Source: Notamacropus eugenii (taxonomy: Eukaryota; Chordata; Mammalia; Diprotodontia; Macropodidae). From it: 64,000 nucleotides of DNA. Below, one piece after another: positions 63,401 through 64,000 of this stretch (its first letter is position 1; each line of letters begins with the position of its first letter). The notes below the pieces were generated by a model. The model searched no databases and had not been told where the DNA came from. It saw only the letters and a list, made by a program, of their open reading frames with translations. The stretch is from the NCBI RefSeq assembly GCF_028372415.1, contig NC_092876.1, positions 61,838,385-61,902,384 on the forward strand. Direction: 5' to 3'. A program made the position numbers and the translations under genes.

Positions 63401-64000
63401 CCCATCTGAACTCTGCCCTTCCTCAAGGATCCATGTTCTACCTACAAGCCCTATCTCACAAGCTGGTTGTAAGGACAGCACTTTGTAAAACTTCAGTATT
63501 ATAGAAATGGTAGCTACCATTATCAAGGCTCCCAGTTAAGTGGGAGCTGGATGGCTTCAGTCACCAGGGGAAGGCAGTGTGCCTCAGTGGAAGGAGCATG
63601 GGATGTGCAGTAGTGGGCTCTAGGTCTGAACCTAAGCACTACTTAACACAAACAGCACTTACCCAACACTACAAATATCTCATTTGATCTCTGCAACAAC
63701 TCTGGGATATAGGTGCTATTTTATTCCCATTTTATAGAGGAGAAAACTGAGACAGACAGAAATGAAGTGATCTGTCTAGGTCATGCAGGTAGTTAATGTC
63801 TGTGACAGGGACTGGACTTGGTTCTTTCTGACTCCAAGTCCAGAGTCTTAATTTCCTCATCTGTAGAACAAGGGGATATGACTGAATGATCTCTAAATTC
63901 CGTTTCAGCTCAAAATCCGAAGGGTCTATGTGAGTTTTGGATACTACCTGTCTCTGACATCCTTCTTCCATACCTGACGCCGAACAGGGAGACTGCCACC
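17325..64000 (-). CDS. HSPG2: HSPG2, perlecan: 3' half of the gene (span of 51 coding exons)
   Basis: Perlecan is the large secreted heparan sulfate proteoglycan of basement membranes and cartilage matrix. The window holds the last 18 Ig modules of domain IV (the first cut by the edge), then domain V/endorepellin: LG1, two EGF, LG2, two EGF, LG3. The 51 exons join in one frame with no stop and all introns are GT-AG. Stretches such as IRIESSSSSVAEGQT, WYKRGGSLPARHQ, SPADSGEYVCRV, SSSYVC, ATCVNRPDGRGY and QAGANTRPCPS fit human perlecan closely. The coding length here is about 7.24 kb, a little over half of the 4,391-residue human protein. Most Ig modules are built from a 144-152-bp exon (phase 1 to 0) plus a 135-151-bp exon (phase 0 to 1). 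It converges with LDLRAD2. Confidence 0.98.
17612..18020 (+). mobile_element. Two MIR-type SINEs in HSPG2 intron
   Basis: Copy one (about 17612-17780) has agttagaattggaagggac and gacttgtccaagatcacag. Copy two (about 17860-18020) has attttacagacgagaaaac and atgacttgccctgttgg. A + strand AATAAA at 17888-17893 lies in the second. Confidence 0.65.
18110..18213 (-). CDS. HSPG2: HSPG2 exon, LG3
   Basis: The exon has 104 bp. It encodes EGRSGSIQVDGDELVSG and GPNVAVNTKGSIYIG, matching the human LG3 segment. Donor GTAAGG, acceptor CCTGCAG. Confidence 0.95.
18482..18565 (-). CDS. HSPG2: HSPG2 exon, LG3
   Basis: The exon has 84 bp and encodes YQLGSGEAHIISEDPIND then GEWHKVTAF. The codon across the 5' junction reads AGT (Ser) where human has Arg. 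Donor GTAGGG. Confidence 0.94.
18775..18839 (-). CDS. HSPG2: HSPG2 exon, LG3
   Basis: The exon has 65 bp and encodes ESREEGKDFISLGLQDG then HLIF. The segment ESREE differs from the human EVGEAGQ-type loop. Donor GTGAGT. Confidence 0.94.
18846..19330 (+). mobile_element. L2-type fragments flanking a MIR-type SINE
   Basis: L2-like coding-end text (cacctcctccaggaagcc) lies near 18950. A SINE (atagatgaggtaactaaag, aagtgactttcccaacc) follows at about 19010-19160, then an L2 tail (gtgcttaataaatgctttgg) to about 19325. Confidence 0.55.
19530..19608 (-). CDS. HSPG2: HSPG2 exon, LG3
   Basis: The exon has 79 bp and encodes LPSVPETIELEVRTNTPNG then LLLWQGV, nearly as in human. Donor GTGAGC. Confidence 0.95.
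19630..19760 (+). mobile_element. MIR-type SINE, partial
   Basis: The copy contains gttttacaggtgaggaaac and agtccagtccactaccaat. Confidence 0.6.
20189..20264 (-). CDS. HSPG2: HSPG2 exon, LG3 start (after BMP1/tolloid site)
   Basis: The exon has 76 bp and encodes APGQYGAYFHDGGYLSFP then SHVFPRS. The first Asp codon is shared with the previous exon, giving the GGN-DAPGQ context where human LG3 is released by BMP1/tolloid proteases (established knowledge). The acceptor is AAG rather than CAG. Donor GTAAGG. Confidence 0.94.
20286..20311. repeat. (GAAT)n/(GGAT)n microsatellite
   Basis: About six tetranucleotide units directly upstream of the exon acceptor at 20265. Confidence 0.85.
20986..21036 (-). 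CDS. HSPG2: HSPG2 exon, LG2-LG3 linker
   Basis: The exon has 51 bp and encodes RGPPEADWHLEGSGGN, the linker ending at the cleavage context. It is short but in frame on both sides and preceded by a long pyrimidine tract. Donor GTGAGT. Confidence 0.93.
21125..21262 (+). mobile_element. MIR-type SINE
   Basis: The copy contains aaccaaggcccagagagg, gaagatgacttctcaagc and ttaaatccaggtgttctg. Confidence 0.6.
21382..21504 (-). CDS. HSPG2: HSPG2 exon, EGF4
   Basis: The exon has 123 bp and encodes DHCEHAENPCLLPEPCLHGG then TCQGARCLCPPGFTGPRC, an EGF module with its six Cys. The donor is AAAAAA|GTAACC, a weak match whose exon side is a run of A. Confidence 0.95.
21595..21900 (+). mobile_element. SINE fragments (MIR-type)
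   Basis: Two partial copies: one with ggcatcaggggcttagagag, one with agagtcaagagtcagacc, tgggtttgaatcctgac and gagctgggtcttgaacc. Confidence 0.5.
22051..22222 (-). CDS. HSPG2: HSPG2 exon, LG2 end and EGF3
   Basis: The exon has 172 bp and encodes VSVNGKRLDMTYSFLG, GQCYDNSPCERQPCQNGATC and EYEFQCLCLDGFKG: the last strand of LG2, then EGF3. The donor GTGTGT lacks the A or purine pattern at +3 to +5. Confidence 0.95.
22605..23165 (+). mobile_element. L2 LINE 3' portion
   Basis: The copy shows the L2 order: agcagccaaagtgattttcc, aaatgcaatggctccctatt, cttcaagactcagctcaag, tctttcaacaagctctccc, then cctggcacatagtaggtac and aattaaatgct. It gives an open frame of 174 codons that is not a host gene. 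Confidence 0.75.
23170..23930 (+). mobile_element. Cluster of three SINEs
   Basis: MIR-type at about 23170-23345 (attttacagatgagaaaac), tRNA-derived at about 23350-23575 (gcagtcaggaagacctaag, gtcaagccacttaaatctc) and MIR-type at about 23690-23930 (attttacagaagagaaatg, ggttacacagtttggcag). Confidence 0.7.
23956..24200 (-). CDS. HSPG2: HSPG2 exon, LG2
   Basis: The exon has 245 bp and encodes LGHWHHVSAERLNKDG, SLRVNGGRPVQRSSPGKS, LNLHTLLYLGGVEPS and HFHGCIGE, the main body of LG2. Donor GTGAGC, acceptor GTTACAG. Confidence 0.97.
24549..24770 (-). CDS. HSPG2: HSPG2 exon, LG2 start
   Basis: The exon has 222 bp and encodes VTVTTPALSGAGSYLALP, ALTNTHHELRLDLQF, PVEDFVSLAMTGGHLEF and RYELGS. It is nearly identical to human. 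Donor GTGAGT. Confidence 0.97.
24840..26530 (+). mobile_element. L1 LINE, 3' part of ORF2 with 3' UTR
   Basis: The sequence carries the sense ORF2 landmarks aaaatgaccatactgctt, ttccatgccaatcaaac, ctcaaactatactacaaag, gagaaatgcaaattaaaac and tttggagaggatgtggg, then the marsupial-type 3' UTR (tgaactgatgcagagtgaag, atttggaactgaaac). It is truncated on the 5' side and full of stops. It fills the HSPG2 intron between LG2 and EGF2. Confidence 0.88.
26693..26791 (-). CDS. HSPG2: HSPG2 exon, EGF2
   Basis: The exon has 99 bp and encodes ACGPDATCVNRPDGRGYSC then RCHLGRFGEKCMEG. The DGR tripeptide is kept. The C-terminal Cys context FGEKCME differs from the human SGLRCEE. Donor GTAAGT. Confidence 0.96.
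26792..27294 (-). other. HSPG2 intron, repeat-poor stretch
   Basis: I see no clear repeat or gene here. It becomes A/T-rich from about 27140. Confidence 0.4.
27295..27450 (+). mobile_element. Decayed SINE
   Basis: The copy contains ttagaggtcatggagtctac, attttccagtacaggaaag and gagcattgcaaaggttagtg. The family is uncertain. Confidence 0.45.
27522..27630 (-). CDS. HSPG2: HSPG2 exon, EGF1 end
   Basis: The exon has 109 bp, phase 0 to 1. It encodes NGGFCQDSESSSYVCSCP, SGFTGSRCEHS and QALHCHP. Donor GTATCT. Confidence 0.96.
27704..27858. repeat. Intronic minisatellite, three units of 51-52 bp
   Basis: Units at 27704-27755, 27756-27806 and 27807-27858 each contain aggccctccctcctc-like, cccagaatgccaa-like and a tctggggttctgg-like end. 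The unit size leaves antisense frames open by chance. Confidence 0.85.
28027..28136 (-). CDS. HSPG2: HSPG2 exon, LG1 end and EGF1 start
   Basis: The exon has 110 bp and encodes CVRELRIQGEEVIFHDLNL, TAHGISHCPTCKDRPCQ. Includes the sequon NLT. Donor GTGACA. Confidence 0.96.
28334..28433 (-). CDS. HSPG2: HSPG2 exon, LG1
   Basis: The exon has 100 bp, phase 0 to 1. It encodes GKFQGLDLNEELYLGGYP then DYGAIPKAGLSSGFI, identical or nearly so to human. Donor GTATGA. Confidence 0.97.
28434..28884 (-). other. HSPG2 intron, 451 bp
   Basis: I see no repeat with confidence. Short phrases such as ccctgagggcagagactgtc look like L2-tail remnants. Confidence 0.4.
28885..29029 (-). CDS. HSPG2: HSPG2 exon, LG1
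   Basis: The exon has 145 bp and encodes FDAGSGMATIRHPTPLALG, QFHTVTLLRNLTQGTLIV and GNLSPVNGTSQ. Three N-glycosylation sequons (NLT, NLS, NGT) occur; the recalled human sequence has SLT, DLA and NGT, thus one. Donor GTAAGG. Confidence 0.96.
29030..29607 (-). other. HSPG2 intron, 578 bp
   Basis: L2-like remnants (ccctgagggctgcgactg, tcccattagactgggatcc) near 29430-29480. Nothing else is clear. Confidence 0.4.
29608..29725 (-). CDS. HSPG2: HSPG2 exon, LG1
   Basis: The exon has 118 bp and encodes MLIYNGQKRIPGPGSP, VNLAARQPDFISFGLVGG then RPEF. Donor CCG|GTGAGA. Confidence 0.96.
29726..30549 (-). other. HSPG2 intron with purine-rich block
   Basis: From about 30040 to 30345 the + strand is extremely rich in A and G (ggagag, gaggag and similar) with no exact unit, so the transcript is pyrimidine-rich here. 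I see no interspersed repeat. Confidence 0.5.
30550..30666 (-). CDS. HSPG2: HSPG2 exon, start of domain V (LG1)
   Basis: The exon has 117 bp and encodes RVVPYFTQTPHSFLPLP, TIKDAYRKFEIRINF and RPDAADG. This is the N-terminus of endorepellin. The intron upstream is only 85 bp. Donor GTAAGA. Confidence 0.96.
30752..30899 (-). CDS. HSPG2: HSPG2 exon, last Ig module, second half
   Basis: The exon has 148 bp, phase 0 to 1. It encodes LEGDLPPDSHLENNVLTLP, SVRPQDAGTYICTATN and RQGKVKAFARLEVP. Pairs with 31668-31777. Donor GTGAGA. Confidence 0.97.
31060..31555 (+). mobile_element. tRNA-derived SINE and MIR-type SINE
   Basis: The first (about 31060-31225) has tgaatttggagttaggg and ctcagtttcttcttctg. 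The second (about 31385-31555) has gataaggaaactgaggccc, ggcttgcccagggtcac and gatttgaacccaagtc. Confidence 0.7.
31668..31777 (-). CDS. HSPG2: HSPG2 exon, last Ig module, first half
   Basis: The exon has 110 bp and encodes LPQISAPPEVRVPAGSAAV, FPCMASGFPTPDITWTK. Donor GTAGGA. Confidence 0.97.
32073..32339 (-). CDS. HSPG2: HSPG2 exon, complete Ig module in one exon
   Basis: The exon has 267 bp, symmetric phase 1. It encodes LPSVLINIRTSVQTVVVG, FECLALGDPKPHVTWSK, VEQADAGQYRCTATNAAG and THSHV-like end reading TTQSHVLLLVQ. The whole module lies in one exon, unlike the split modules upstream. Donor GTAAAG. Confidence 0.97.
32340..33000 (-). other. HSPG2 intron, mostly unassigned
   Basis: I see no gene or clear repeat up to the SINE at 33012. 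The stretch 32620-32990 is ordinary A/T-balanced intron sequence. Confidence 0.4.
33012..33152 (+). mobile_element. tRNA-derived SINE abutting an HSPG2 splice donor
   Basis: The copy reads gggcaactaggtggcccag, ggaagacctgaattcaaat, tcagacacttactagcc, ggcatgtgacttaaccc and an A-rich tail. It is flanked by a 14-bp target-site duplication: 32996-33009 and 33153-33166, 12 of 14 matching (aagactttcaccca against aagacttttactca). The right copy ends inside the donor GT of the exon at 33168-33265. Confidence 0.82.
33168..33265 (-). CDS. HSPG2: HSPG2 exon, Ig module second half
   Basis: The exon has 98 bp and encodes IQNLDQSCQGTYICRAHG then PWGQAQASAQLVVH. Its donor, ATG|GTGAGT, sits 15 bp from a SINE. 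Pairs with 34023-34218 through a phase 2 junction. Confidence 0.96.
33266..34022 (-). other. HSPG2 intron with L2-type tail
   Basis: An L2-type sequence (taagccccttgagggaagg, acagtgccaggcacatagg, gtccttaatgtctgctg) lies at about 33590-33820. The rest is unassigned. Confidence 0.5.
34023..34218 (-). CDS. HSPG2: HSPG2 exon, Ig module first half with variable linker
   Basis: The exon has 196 bp and encodes AHPAGPFPAASAPAVHVTP, QQETKSIGGSVEFHC and GHTVQDGVLR. The 5' edge is not unique: CAG sites placing the exon start at 34218, 34203 or 34188 all keep frame. I chose the first because human perlecan has a similar proline-rich stretch here (GPPGSLPATSIPAGS). The last has the best pyrimidine tract. 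Donor GTGAGG. Confidence 0.88.
34430..34540 (-). mobile_element. L1 3'-end scrap, antisense
   Basis: An A/T-rich block with aaattttcaattctagattc and ctccctccagctcctctcc, the inverse of the L1 3' terminus. Confidence 0.5.
34595..35300 (+). mobile_element. SINE and L2-tail cluster
   Basis: In order: MIR-type (ccatttcacagaaggtac), L2-type tail at about 34735-34850 (gcgcatagtaggtgcttag), tRNA-derived SINE at about 34955-35185 (cataaggacctgagttcaa, cagttttctcatctgtaaa) and MIR scrap (gggtcatctagcccaagc). Confidence 0.65.
35393..35665 (+). mobile_element. MIR-type SINE, near full length
   Basis: The copy runs from taatgataatattaagg through actatgtgccaggcattgtg, atttcacagatgagaaaag, agtcacagagctagtgtc to gatttgaattcaggtcttcc. 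Confidence 0.8.
35944..36204 (-). CDS. HSPG2: HSPG2 exon, complete Ig module in one exon
   Basis: The exon has 261 bp, symmetric phase 1. It encodes HPYATTIPEEALVGVGEM, FQCLAHGTPPLTFHWSRV, PEDAGQYQCLVTNKVG and SAQAFALLRIQ. Donor AGG|GTGAGC. Confidence 0.97.
36577..36756 (-). CDS. HSPG2: HSPG2 exon, Ig module second part
   Basis: The exon has 180 bp and encodes SPPPTVHWSKLRAPLPW, QLSGNTLILPEVAQQDSG then YICNATNSAGHAETTVILHV. Donor AGA|GTAAGG. Confidence 0.96.
36757..37839 (-). other. HSPG2 intron, sparse repeats
   Basis: Only short degenerate pieces are visible: a MIR-like scrap near 36840-36900, an L2-tail scrap near 37330-37400 and a SINE remnant near 37450-37670 (cctgtgtgaccctgggtaag, gacagatgaagaaatggag). 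No gene. Confidence 0.45.
37905..38060. repeat. A/T-rich low-complexity tract
   Basis: About 155 bp made almost only of taata-, tata- and ataat-like words, without a fixed unit. It may be decayed microsatellite. Confidence 0.7.
38065..38313 (+). mobile_element. MIR-type SINE, near full length
   Basis: The copy runs from taataatagctaacattta through tatgtaccaggcactg, attttgcagacgagggaac, gacttgcccagtatcac to ctccccctagctgcct. Confidence 0.8.
38440..38635 (-). CDS. HSPG2: HSPG2 exon bridging two Ig modules
   Basis: The exon has 196 bp, phase 0 to 1. Its 5' half, IAEAQPEDAGTYVCLAQN, closes one Ig. Its 3' half, VHVEKAEMTVEAGKTA then TLRCSATG, opens the next, so no intron marks this module border. 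The linker EIGTAPVGAP differs from human DTGAMAPGAP. Donor GTAGGG. Confidence 0.95.
38670..39470 (+). mobile_element. L1 3' end close to an HSPG2 acceptor
   Basis: The sequence carries the 3' ORF2 and 3' UTR landmarks tggaaccatgttcaaagg, atccagcaataccactac, tgaactgatgcagagtgaa, catgattgtacatgtataac and atttggaacctc. It holds the TTCC microsatellite. Its 5' edge is about 35 bp from the acceptor of the exon ending at 38635. Confidence 0.85.
39171..39259. repeat. (TTCC)n microsatellite
   Basis: About 22 TTCC units, with one slip near 39185, inside the L1 3' UTR. Confidence 0.92.
39600..40080 (+). mobile_element. Possible LTR-like fossil
   Basis: The stretch has unique-looking sequence with a TATA-like ttagataaaaag near 39840 and a G/C-richer part after it, a layout seen in LTRs. 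It lies directly after an L1 3' end and matches no LINE or SINE. No viral gene is present; family, age and edges are unknown. Confidence 0.25.
40656..40840 (-). CDS. HSPG2: HSPG2 exon, Ig module first part
   Basis: The exon has 185 bp and encodes PPTVSVLPKGPVQVKLG, ISLECVSAGEPRPSARW then LGPMDSHATLQ. Donor GTGAGG. Confidence 0.97.
40944..41078 (-). CDS. HSPG2: HSPG2 exon, Ig module second half
   Basis: The exon has 135 bp and encodes NVHLSPNGSIITIMGARP, SNHGTYRCMASNPYG and VAQSVVSLSVQ. The intron between this exon and the next one downstream is 103 bp. Donor AGG|GTGAGT. Confidence 0.97.
41225..41400 (+). mobile_element. MIR-type SINE
   Basis: The copy contains gggatcatttagtccaactc, attttatagatgaggaaaa and ctggaatttaaacctcgg. 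Confidence 0.65.
41687..41775. repeat. Intronic minisatellite, about four 21-bp units
   Basis: Units ggggagcacacctgtcccag, ggggagctcacctgttccag and ggggagtacgcctgtcccag, then a diverged unit, run head to tail. Confidence 0.85.
41950..42280 (-). mobile_element. CR1/L3-type LINE fragment
   Basis: Blocks agcaagaatcctttggaaga, tggtctctacttgaagacc and tctagtgatgaaaaactcat resemble old CR1-clade LINEs. The strand is inferred. Confidence 0.45.
42385..42756. mobile_element. Two tRNA-derived SINEs in opposite orientation
   Basis: The first, + strand, at about 42385-42555: tttcctcatctgtaaaacag, gaggatcaaatgaaatatcc. The second, - strand, at about 42557-42756: tggggttttcttggcagag, tttgccatttcctcctctag, ending gtgccacctagttgccc. 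Confidence 0.75.
42757..43187 (-). other. HSPG2 intron, unassigned
   Basis: I see no repeat or gene in this stretch. Confidence 0.4.
43188..43331 (-). CDS. HSPG2: HSPG2 exon, Ig module first half
   Basis: The exon has 144 bp and encodes LQSPVISIDPPSATVQQG, ATFKCLIHDGAAPISIEW then RNQELE. Close to human. Donor GTGAGC. Confidence 0.97.
43498..43645 (-). CDS. HSPG2: HSPG2 exon, Ig module second half
   Basis: The exon has 148 bp, phase 0 to 1. It encodes VHGSHLRLYQVSRTDAGEY, VCRVIGVSGPPQESSF and TPAESY. The first base of the Arg codon (C) precedes donor GTGAGT. Confidence 0.95.
43896..44047 (-). CDS. HSPG2: HSPG2 exon, Ig module first half
   Basis: The exon has 152 bp, phase 1 to 0. It encodes TFIPIRIESSSPTVTEG, VDLNCVVHGQPHAQVTWYK and RHQ. 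Donor GTATGG. Confidence 0.97.
44085..44786 (+). mobile_element. MIR scrap, L2 tail and two tRNA-derived SINEs
   Basis: MIR scrap near 44110-44200; L2-type tail at about 44240-44345 (gtgcctggcacatagtagcc); SINE scrap at about 44468-44560; tRNA-derived SINE at about 44561-44786 (gggtagctaggtggtac, aagtcacttaaccctgtt, gaaggaattggcaaactac). Confidence 0.7.
44787..45369 (-). other. HSPG2 intron with L2-like remnants
   Basis: Phrases such as ccctcaaggctgagcatagg and catagtatatggtcttatcc suggest a decayed L2 3' region near 44880-45150. Nothing else stands out. Confidence 0.4.
45370..45445. repeat. (TG)n microsatellite
   Basis: About 26 uninterrupted TG units, then a tail broken by TC and GC. Confidence 0.92.
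45627..45777 (-). CDS. HSPG2: HSPG2 exon, Ig module second half
   Basis: The exon has 151 bp, phase 0 to 1. It encodes VYGSRLRLYQASPADSGEY, VCRVLGGASPQEASIL and NAGSVVP. Donor CCA|GTGAGT. Confidence 0.96.
46084..46235 (-). CDS. HSPG2: HSPG2 exon, Ig module first half
   Basis: The exon has 152 bp, phase 1 to 0. It encodes SGITPPIRIESSSSSVAEG, LNCVVAGQAPVRVSWYR and VKHQ. Donor GTATAG. Confidence 0.97.
46236..47010 (-). other. HSPG2 intron, unassigned
   Basis: A short MIR-like scrap lies near 46505-46560. I see no other repeat and no gene. Confidence 0.4.
47011..47158 (-). CDS. HSPG2: HSPG2 exon, Ig module second half
   Basis: The exon has 148 bp, phase 0 to 1. It encodes VHGSQLRLYQVSPADSGEY, VCRVIGGSSVQEASVL and HPNSGSVP. 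Donor GTGAGG. Confidence 0.97.
47349..47500 (-). CDS. HSPG2: HSPG2 exon, Ig module first half
   Basis: The exon has 152 bp, phase 1 to 0. It encodes PGLTSPIRIESSSSSVAEG, LNCVISGQAHAQVKWYK and AHHQ. Donor GTATGT. Confidence 0.97.
47530..48110 (+). mobile_element. MIR-type SINE pieces
   Basis: One at about 47530-47690 (agattaagagacttgccc, tttgaactcaggtcttcc) and one at about 47975-48110 (attttacagatgagaaaac, agtgacttgtccaagatt). Confidence 0.6.
48341..48482 (-). CDS. HSPG2: HSPG2 exon, Ig module second half
   Basis: The exon has 142 bp, phase 0 to 1. It encodes VHGSRLRLNQVSAADSGEY, VCRANNNIEAQETSVV and SIPSSGPSNGP, matching the RANNNI signature of one human Ig. Donor CCT|GTGAGT. Confidence 0.97.
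48570..49285 (+). mobile_element. Cluster of three MIR-type SINEs
   Basis: About 48570-48725 (ggagatcatctggtccaatc), 48870-49015 (acatatgaggaaactgaggc, gattacatagctagttag) and 49130-49285 (attttacagatgaggaaac, tgaacctgatctttctgac). Confidence 0.65.
49416..49567 (-). CDS. HSPG2: HSPG2 exon, Ig module first half
   Basis: The exon has 152 bp, phase 1 to 0. It encodes SGIIPPIRIESSSPVVAEG, FNCIVPEQSQATVTWYK and ARHQ. Donor GTATAT. Confidence 0.97.
49748..49883 (-). CDS. HSPG2: HSPG2 exon, Ig module second half
   Basis: The exon has 136 bp, phase 0 to 1. It encodes IVGSRLRIPQVTPADSGEY, VCHVSNGAGSQESSLIV and GGGSSH. The IVGSRLRIPQ start matches one human module exactly. Donor ACT|GTAAGG. Confidence 0.97.
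50042..50186 (-). mobile_element. tRNA-derived SINE
   Basis: The reverse complement begins gaggcaactaggtggcac and ends in the T-rich start on the + strand (gaggcaatcagggttaagtg near 50057). Same subfamily as the copy at 33012-33152. Confidence 0.75.
50419..50644. mobile_element. hAT (Charlie-like) MITE, about 226 bp
   Basis: The left end gcagttctgaaccctttgg and the inverted right end (cctgggattctcagac) are of Charlie type, with the A/T-rich core containing a doubled aaataaaatacataggatta word. Flanks ttagtcca (50411-50418) and ttcatcca (50645-50652) match at 6 of 8, and the SINE-like sequence on either side joins across them. Confidence 0.7.
50891..51042 (-). CDS. HSPG2: HSPG2 exon, Ig module first half
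   Basis: The exon has 152 bp, phase 1 to 0. It encodes QGVVYPVRIESSSSSLANG, LNCLVTSQAPHTITWYK and TRHR. The last codon is CGG (Arg) where the other modules have Gln. Donor CGG|GTATGA. Confidence 0.96.
51130..51715 (+). mobile_element. Two MIR-type SINEs
   Basis: About 51130-51330 (cagatgaggaaattgaggcc, gacttgcccagggtcacac) and about 51463-51715 (gctagcattgatagagcac, atcctcacaataatcctgg, ttactgatgaggaagctg, ctacctagctgcctcccc). Confidence 0.8.
51815..51956 (-). CDS. HSPG2: HSPG2 exon, Ig module second half
   Basis: The exon has 142 bp, phase 0 to 1. It encodes VHGTRLRLSQVSPADSGEY, VCRVIGSSGPQEASVLI and HRPGHFH. Donor ACC|GTGAGT. Confidence 0.96.
51957..52539 (-). other. HSPG2 intron, 583 bp
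   Basis: An L2-tail remnant (ccctgagggcagagtgc, gtcagtgctgaggacagtg) lies near 52090-52200. The rest is unassigned. Confidence 0.45.
52540..52691 (-). CDS. HSPG2: HSPG2 exon, Ig module first half
   Basis: The exon has 152 bp, phase 1 to 0. It encodes LGVTPPVRIESSSSSITEG, LNCLVSGQAHAQVTWYK and TRHQ. Donor GTAAGA. Confidence 0.97.
52783..53400 (+). mobile_element. MIR-type SINEs and L2-type tail
   Basis: MIR at about 52783-53025 (ccattttacagataagaaaa, gccaccgaactgcct), SINE scrap at about 53085-53200, L2-type tail at about 53275-53398 (ataagctcctggagggcag). Confidence 0.7.
53695..54200 (+). mobile_element. MIR-type SINE and a second interspersed repeat
   Basis: MIR-type at about 53695-53893 (attttacagatgaggaaac, tctgaacccagatcttctg). 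At about 54070-54200 a repeat with gcatttattaagaactttc, gcacagtgctaagcactg and ggaacttacattctattag, whose class I cannot fix. Confidence 0.6.
54545..54692 (-). CDS. HSPG2: HSPG2 exon, Ig module second half
   Basis: The exon has 148 bp, phase 0 to 1. It encodes IHGSRLQLYQVTPADSGEY, VCWVVSSSGHQEASVL and SSHGSIP. Trp follows the disulfide Cys where nearly all sister modules have Arg. Its partner half is 3.46 kb upstream at 58156. Donor CTG|GTAAGT. Confidence 0.96.
54915..55440 (+). mobile_element. L2 LINE, ORF2 portion
   Basis: The translated text has L2 reverse-transcriptase phrases: ADTADNLLLLPV-like around 55300-55340 and TMGVTQGSVLDS-like around 55395-55430 (family form GVPQGSVLGP). The copy is broken by stops and frame changes and is continued after 56077. 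Confidence 0.65.
55441..56076 (-). mobile_element. Insertions inside the L2: L1 3' scrap and tRNA-derived SINE
   Basis: An antisense L1 3' end (about 55441-55555, aaaattttcagtttccaatt) is followed by about 250 bp of unassigned sequence that contains an imperfect inverted pair (gatctaagggtctatttgag near 55583, cagatgacccttagatttat near 55714), then a SINE at about 55815-56076 ending gtaccacctagctgcag. Confidence 0.6.
56077..57300 (+). mobile_element. L2 LINE, 3' portion, with a second L2 tail
   Basis: The order is tccaatctgttgccacatc, agctgccaagatgatcttcc, catttaaagcccttcctgac, cctttgcctaggctgttcc, then a tail near 56890-57000. A further L2 3' end follows at about 57020-57300 (cgtaagttcaacaagggtaa, gcttagtaagcatttgttg). 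Confidence 0.78.
57340..57790 (+). mobile_element. L1 3'-end fragment
   Basis: Blocks tttatagcagcaggttttg, caataaattggaaacaaag, ttgtggcatatgaatataatg and gattatgctatagg match the L1 3' region near 26040-26160. Confidence 0.7.
57930..58090 (+). mobile_element. MIR-type SINE
   Basis: The copy contains ttggaggttatctctaagcc, cacttgtccagggtcac and gaggaaaatctgagccc. Confidence 0.65.
58156..58307 (-). CDS. HSPG2: HSPG2 exon, Ig module first half
   Basis: The exon has 152 bp, phase 1 to 0. It encodes QGVTPPIRIESSSSSVAEG, LNCIVAGQAHAQVSWYK and AKHQ. Donor GTAAGG. Confidence 0.97.
58752..58887 (-). CDS. HSPG2: HSPG2 exon, Ig module second half
   Basis: The exon has 136 bp, phase 0 to 1. It encodes VHGSLLRLNQVSPADSGEY, VCRVVGSSTPQEASVLV and EGSIP. 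Donor CTG|GTGAGA. Confidence 0.97.
59075..59215. repeat. (CA)/(TA)-rich microsatellite tract
   Basis: Mixed acac, atac and tata words, including a short gtgtgtgta and a cacacacacaca run near 59185. Confidence 0.8.
59468..59619 (-). CDS. HSPG2: HSPG2 exon, Ig module first half
   Basis: The exon has 152 bp, phase 1 to 0. It encodes QDITPPIRIESSSSSVAEG, LKCIIAGQAHAQVTWYK and ARHQ. Donor GTATGG. Confidence 0.97.
59903..60050 (-). CDS. HSPG2: HSPG2 exon, Ig module second half
   Basis: The exon has 148 bp, phase 0 to 1. It encodes VHGSRLQLHQVSPADSGEY, VCRVVSGSSHHEASVL and EGSVHGSVQ. The acceptor CGATCAG has a poor pyrimidine tract because a repeat (CAATTCAATT-like) lies just upstream. Donor GTAAGG. 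Confidence 0.96.
60060..60760 (+). mobile_element. Old mammalian interspersed repeat, class not fixed
   Basis: Blocks ggtgctaggcactgtgctaa, cctgccctccaggagatta, gagctgagtcttgaagag, gcattccaggtatggagg, taaatgccagaggaacttg and cactttgatagtggtgtg occur in the order of a common mammalian repeat. A (AT)n of about 8 units lies near 60212-60229. Related sequence occurs at about 13540-13800. Confidence 0.5.
61077..61228 (-). CDS. HSPG2: HSPG2 exon, Ig module first half
   Basis: The exon has 152 bp, phase 1 to 0. It encodes PGVTPPIKIESSSSAVAEG, LNCVVAGQAHAQVTWYK and ARHQ. Donor GTATAG. Confidence 0.97.
61337..61472 (-). CDS. HSPG2: HSPG2 exon, Ig module second half
   Basis: The exon has 136 bp, phase 0 to 1. 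It encodes VRGSRLYIFHVTPADAGEY, VCRAANGVEASLTVTV and GQGASFSY. The intron to the next exon downstream is only 108 bp. Donor ACC|GTAAGT. Confidence 0.97.
61473..62034 (-). other. HSPG2 intron, partly unassigned
   Basis: A repeat remnant (caacaagcatttaacatgg, gacctcaacaagattccag) at about 61590-61690. The rest has no clear identity. Confidence 0.4.
62035..62536 (+). mobile_element. MIR-type SINE followed by L2-type tail
   Basis: MIR at about 62035-62278 (agcatttatataacacttt, aagtgacttgctcaaggtc, gatttgaatccaggtctcc). L2 tail at about 62279-62536 (taaggctcagctcaaatac, gtaggaatttaataattg). Confidence 0.78.
62666..62817 (-). CDS. HSPG2: HSPG2 exon, Ig module first half
   Basis: The exon has 152 bp, phase 1 to 0. 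It encodes PATPAPVRIESSSPTVAEG, LSCVVAGQAHAQVTWYK and ARHQ. Donor GTACAG. Confidence 0.97.
63111..63258 (-). CDS. HSPG2: HSPG2 exon, Ig module second half
   Basis: The exon has 148 bp, phase 0 to 1. It encodes DHGTWLRLYQVTPADSGEY, VCRVVRDSRPHEASLL and SHDGSIP. The donor GTGAAC is weaker than its neighbours. Confidence 0.96.
63259..63639 (-). other. HSPG2 intron, SINE remnants
   Basis: SINE scraps near 63440-63530 (tttgtaaaacttcagtatt, gaaatggtagctaccat) and 63570-63640. Nothing else is clear. Confidence 0.4.
63640..63912 (+). mobile_element. MIR-type SINE with tRNA-SINE remnant
   Basis: The MIR part has acaaatatctcatttgatc, ccattttatagaggagaaa, aactgagacagacagaaat and ggtcatgcaggtagtt. The remnant has atttcctcatctgtagaac. 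It ends about 60 bp from the next exon. Confidence 0.7.
63974..64000 (-). CDS. HSPG2: HSPG2 exon, Ig module first half (cut by window edge)
   Basis: The 27 visible bases encode GGSLPVRRQ, the end of a first-half Ig exon, with donor CAG|GTATGG. The rest lies beyond the window. Confidence 0.93.
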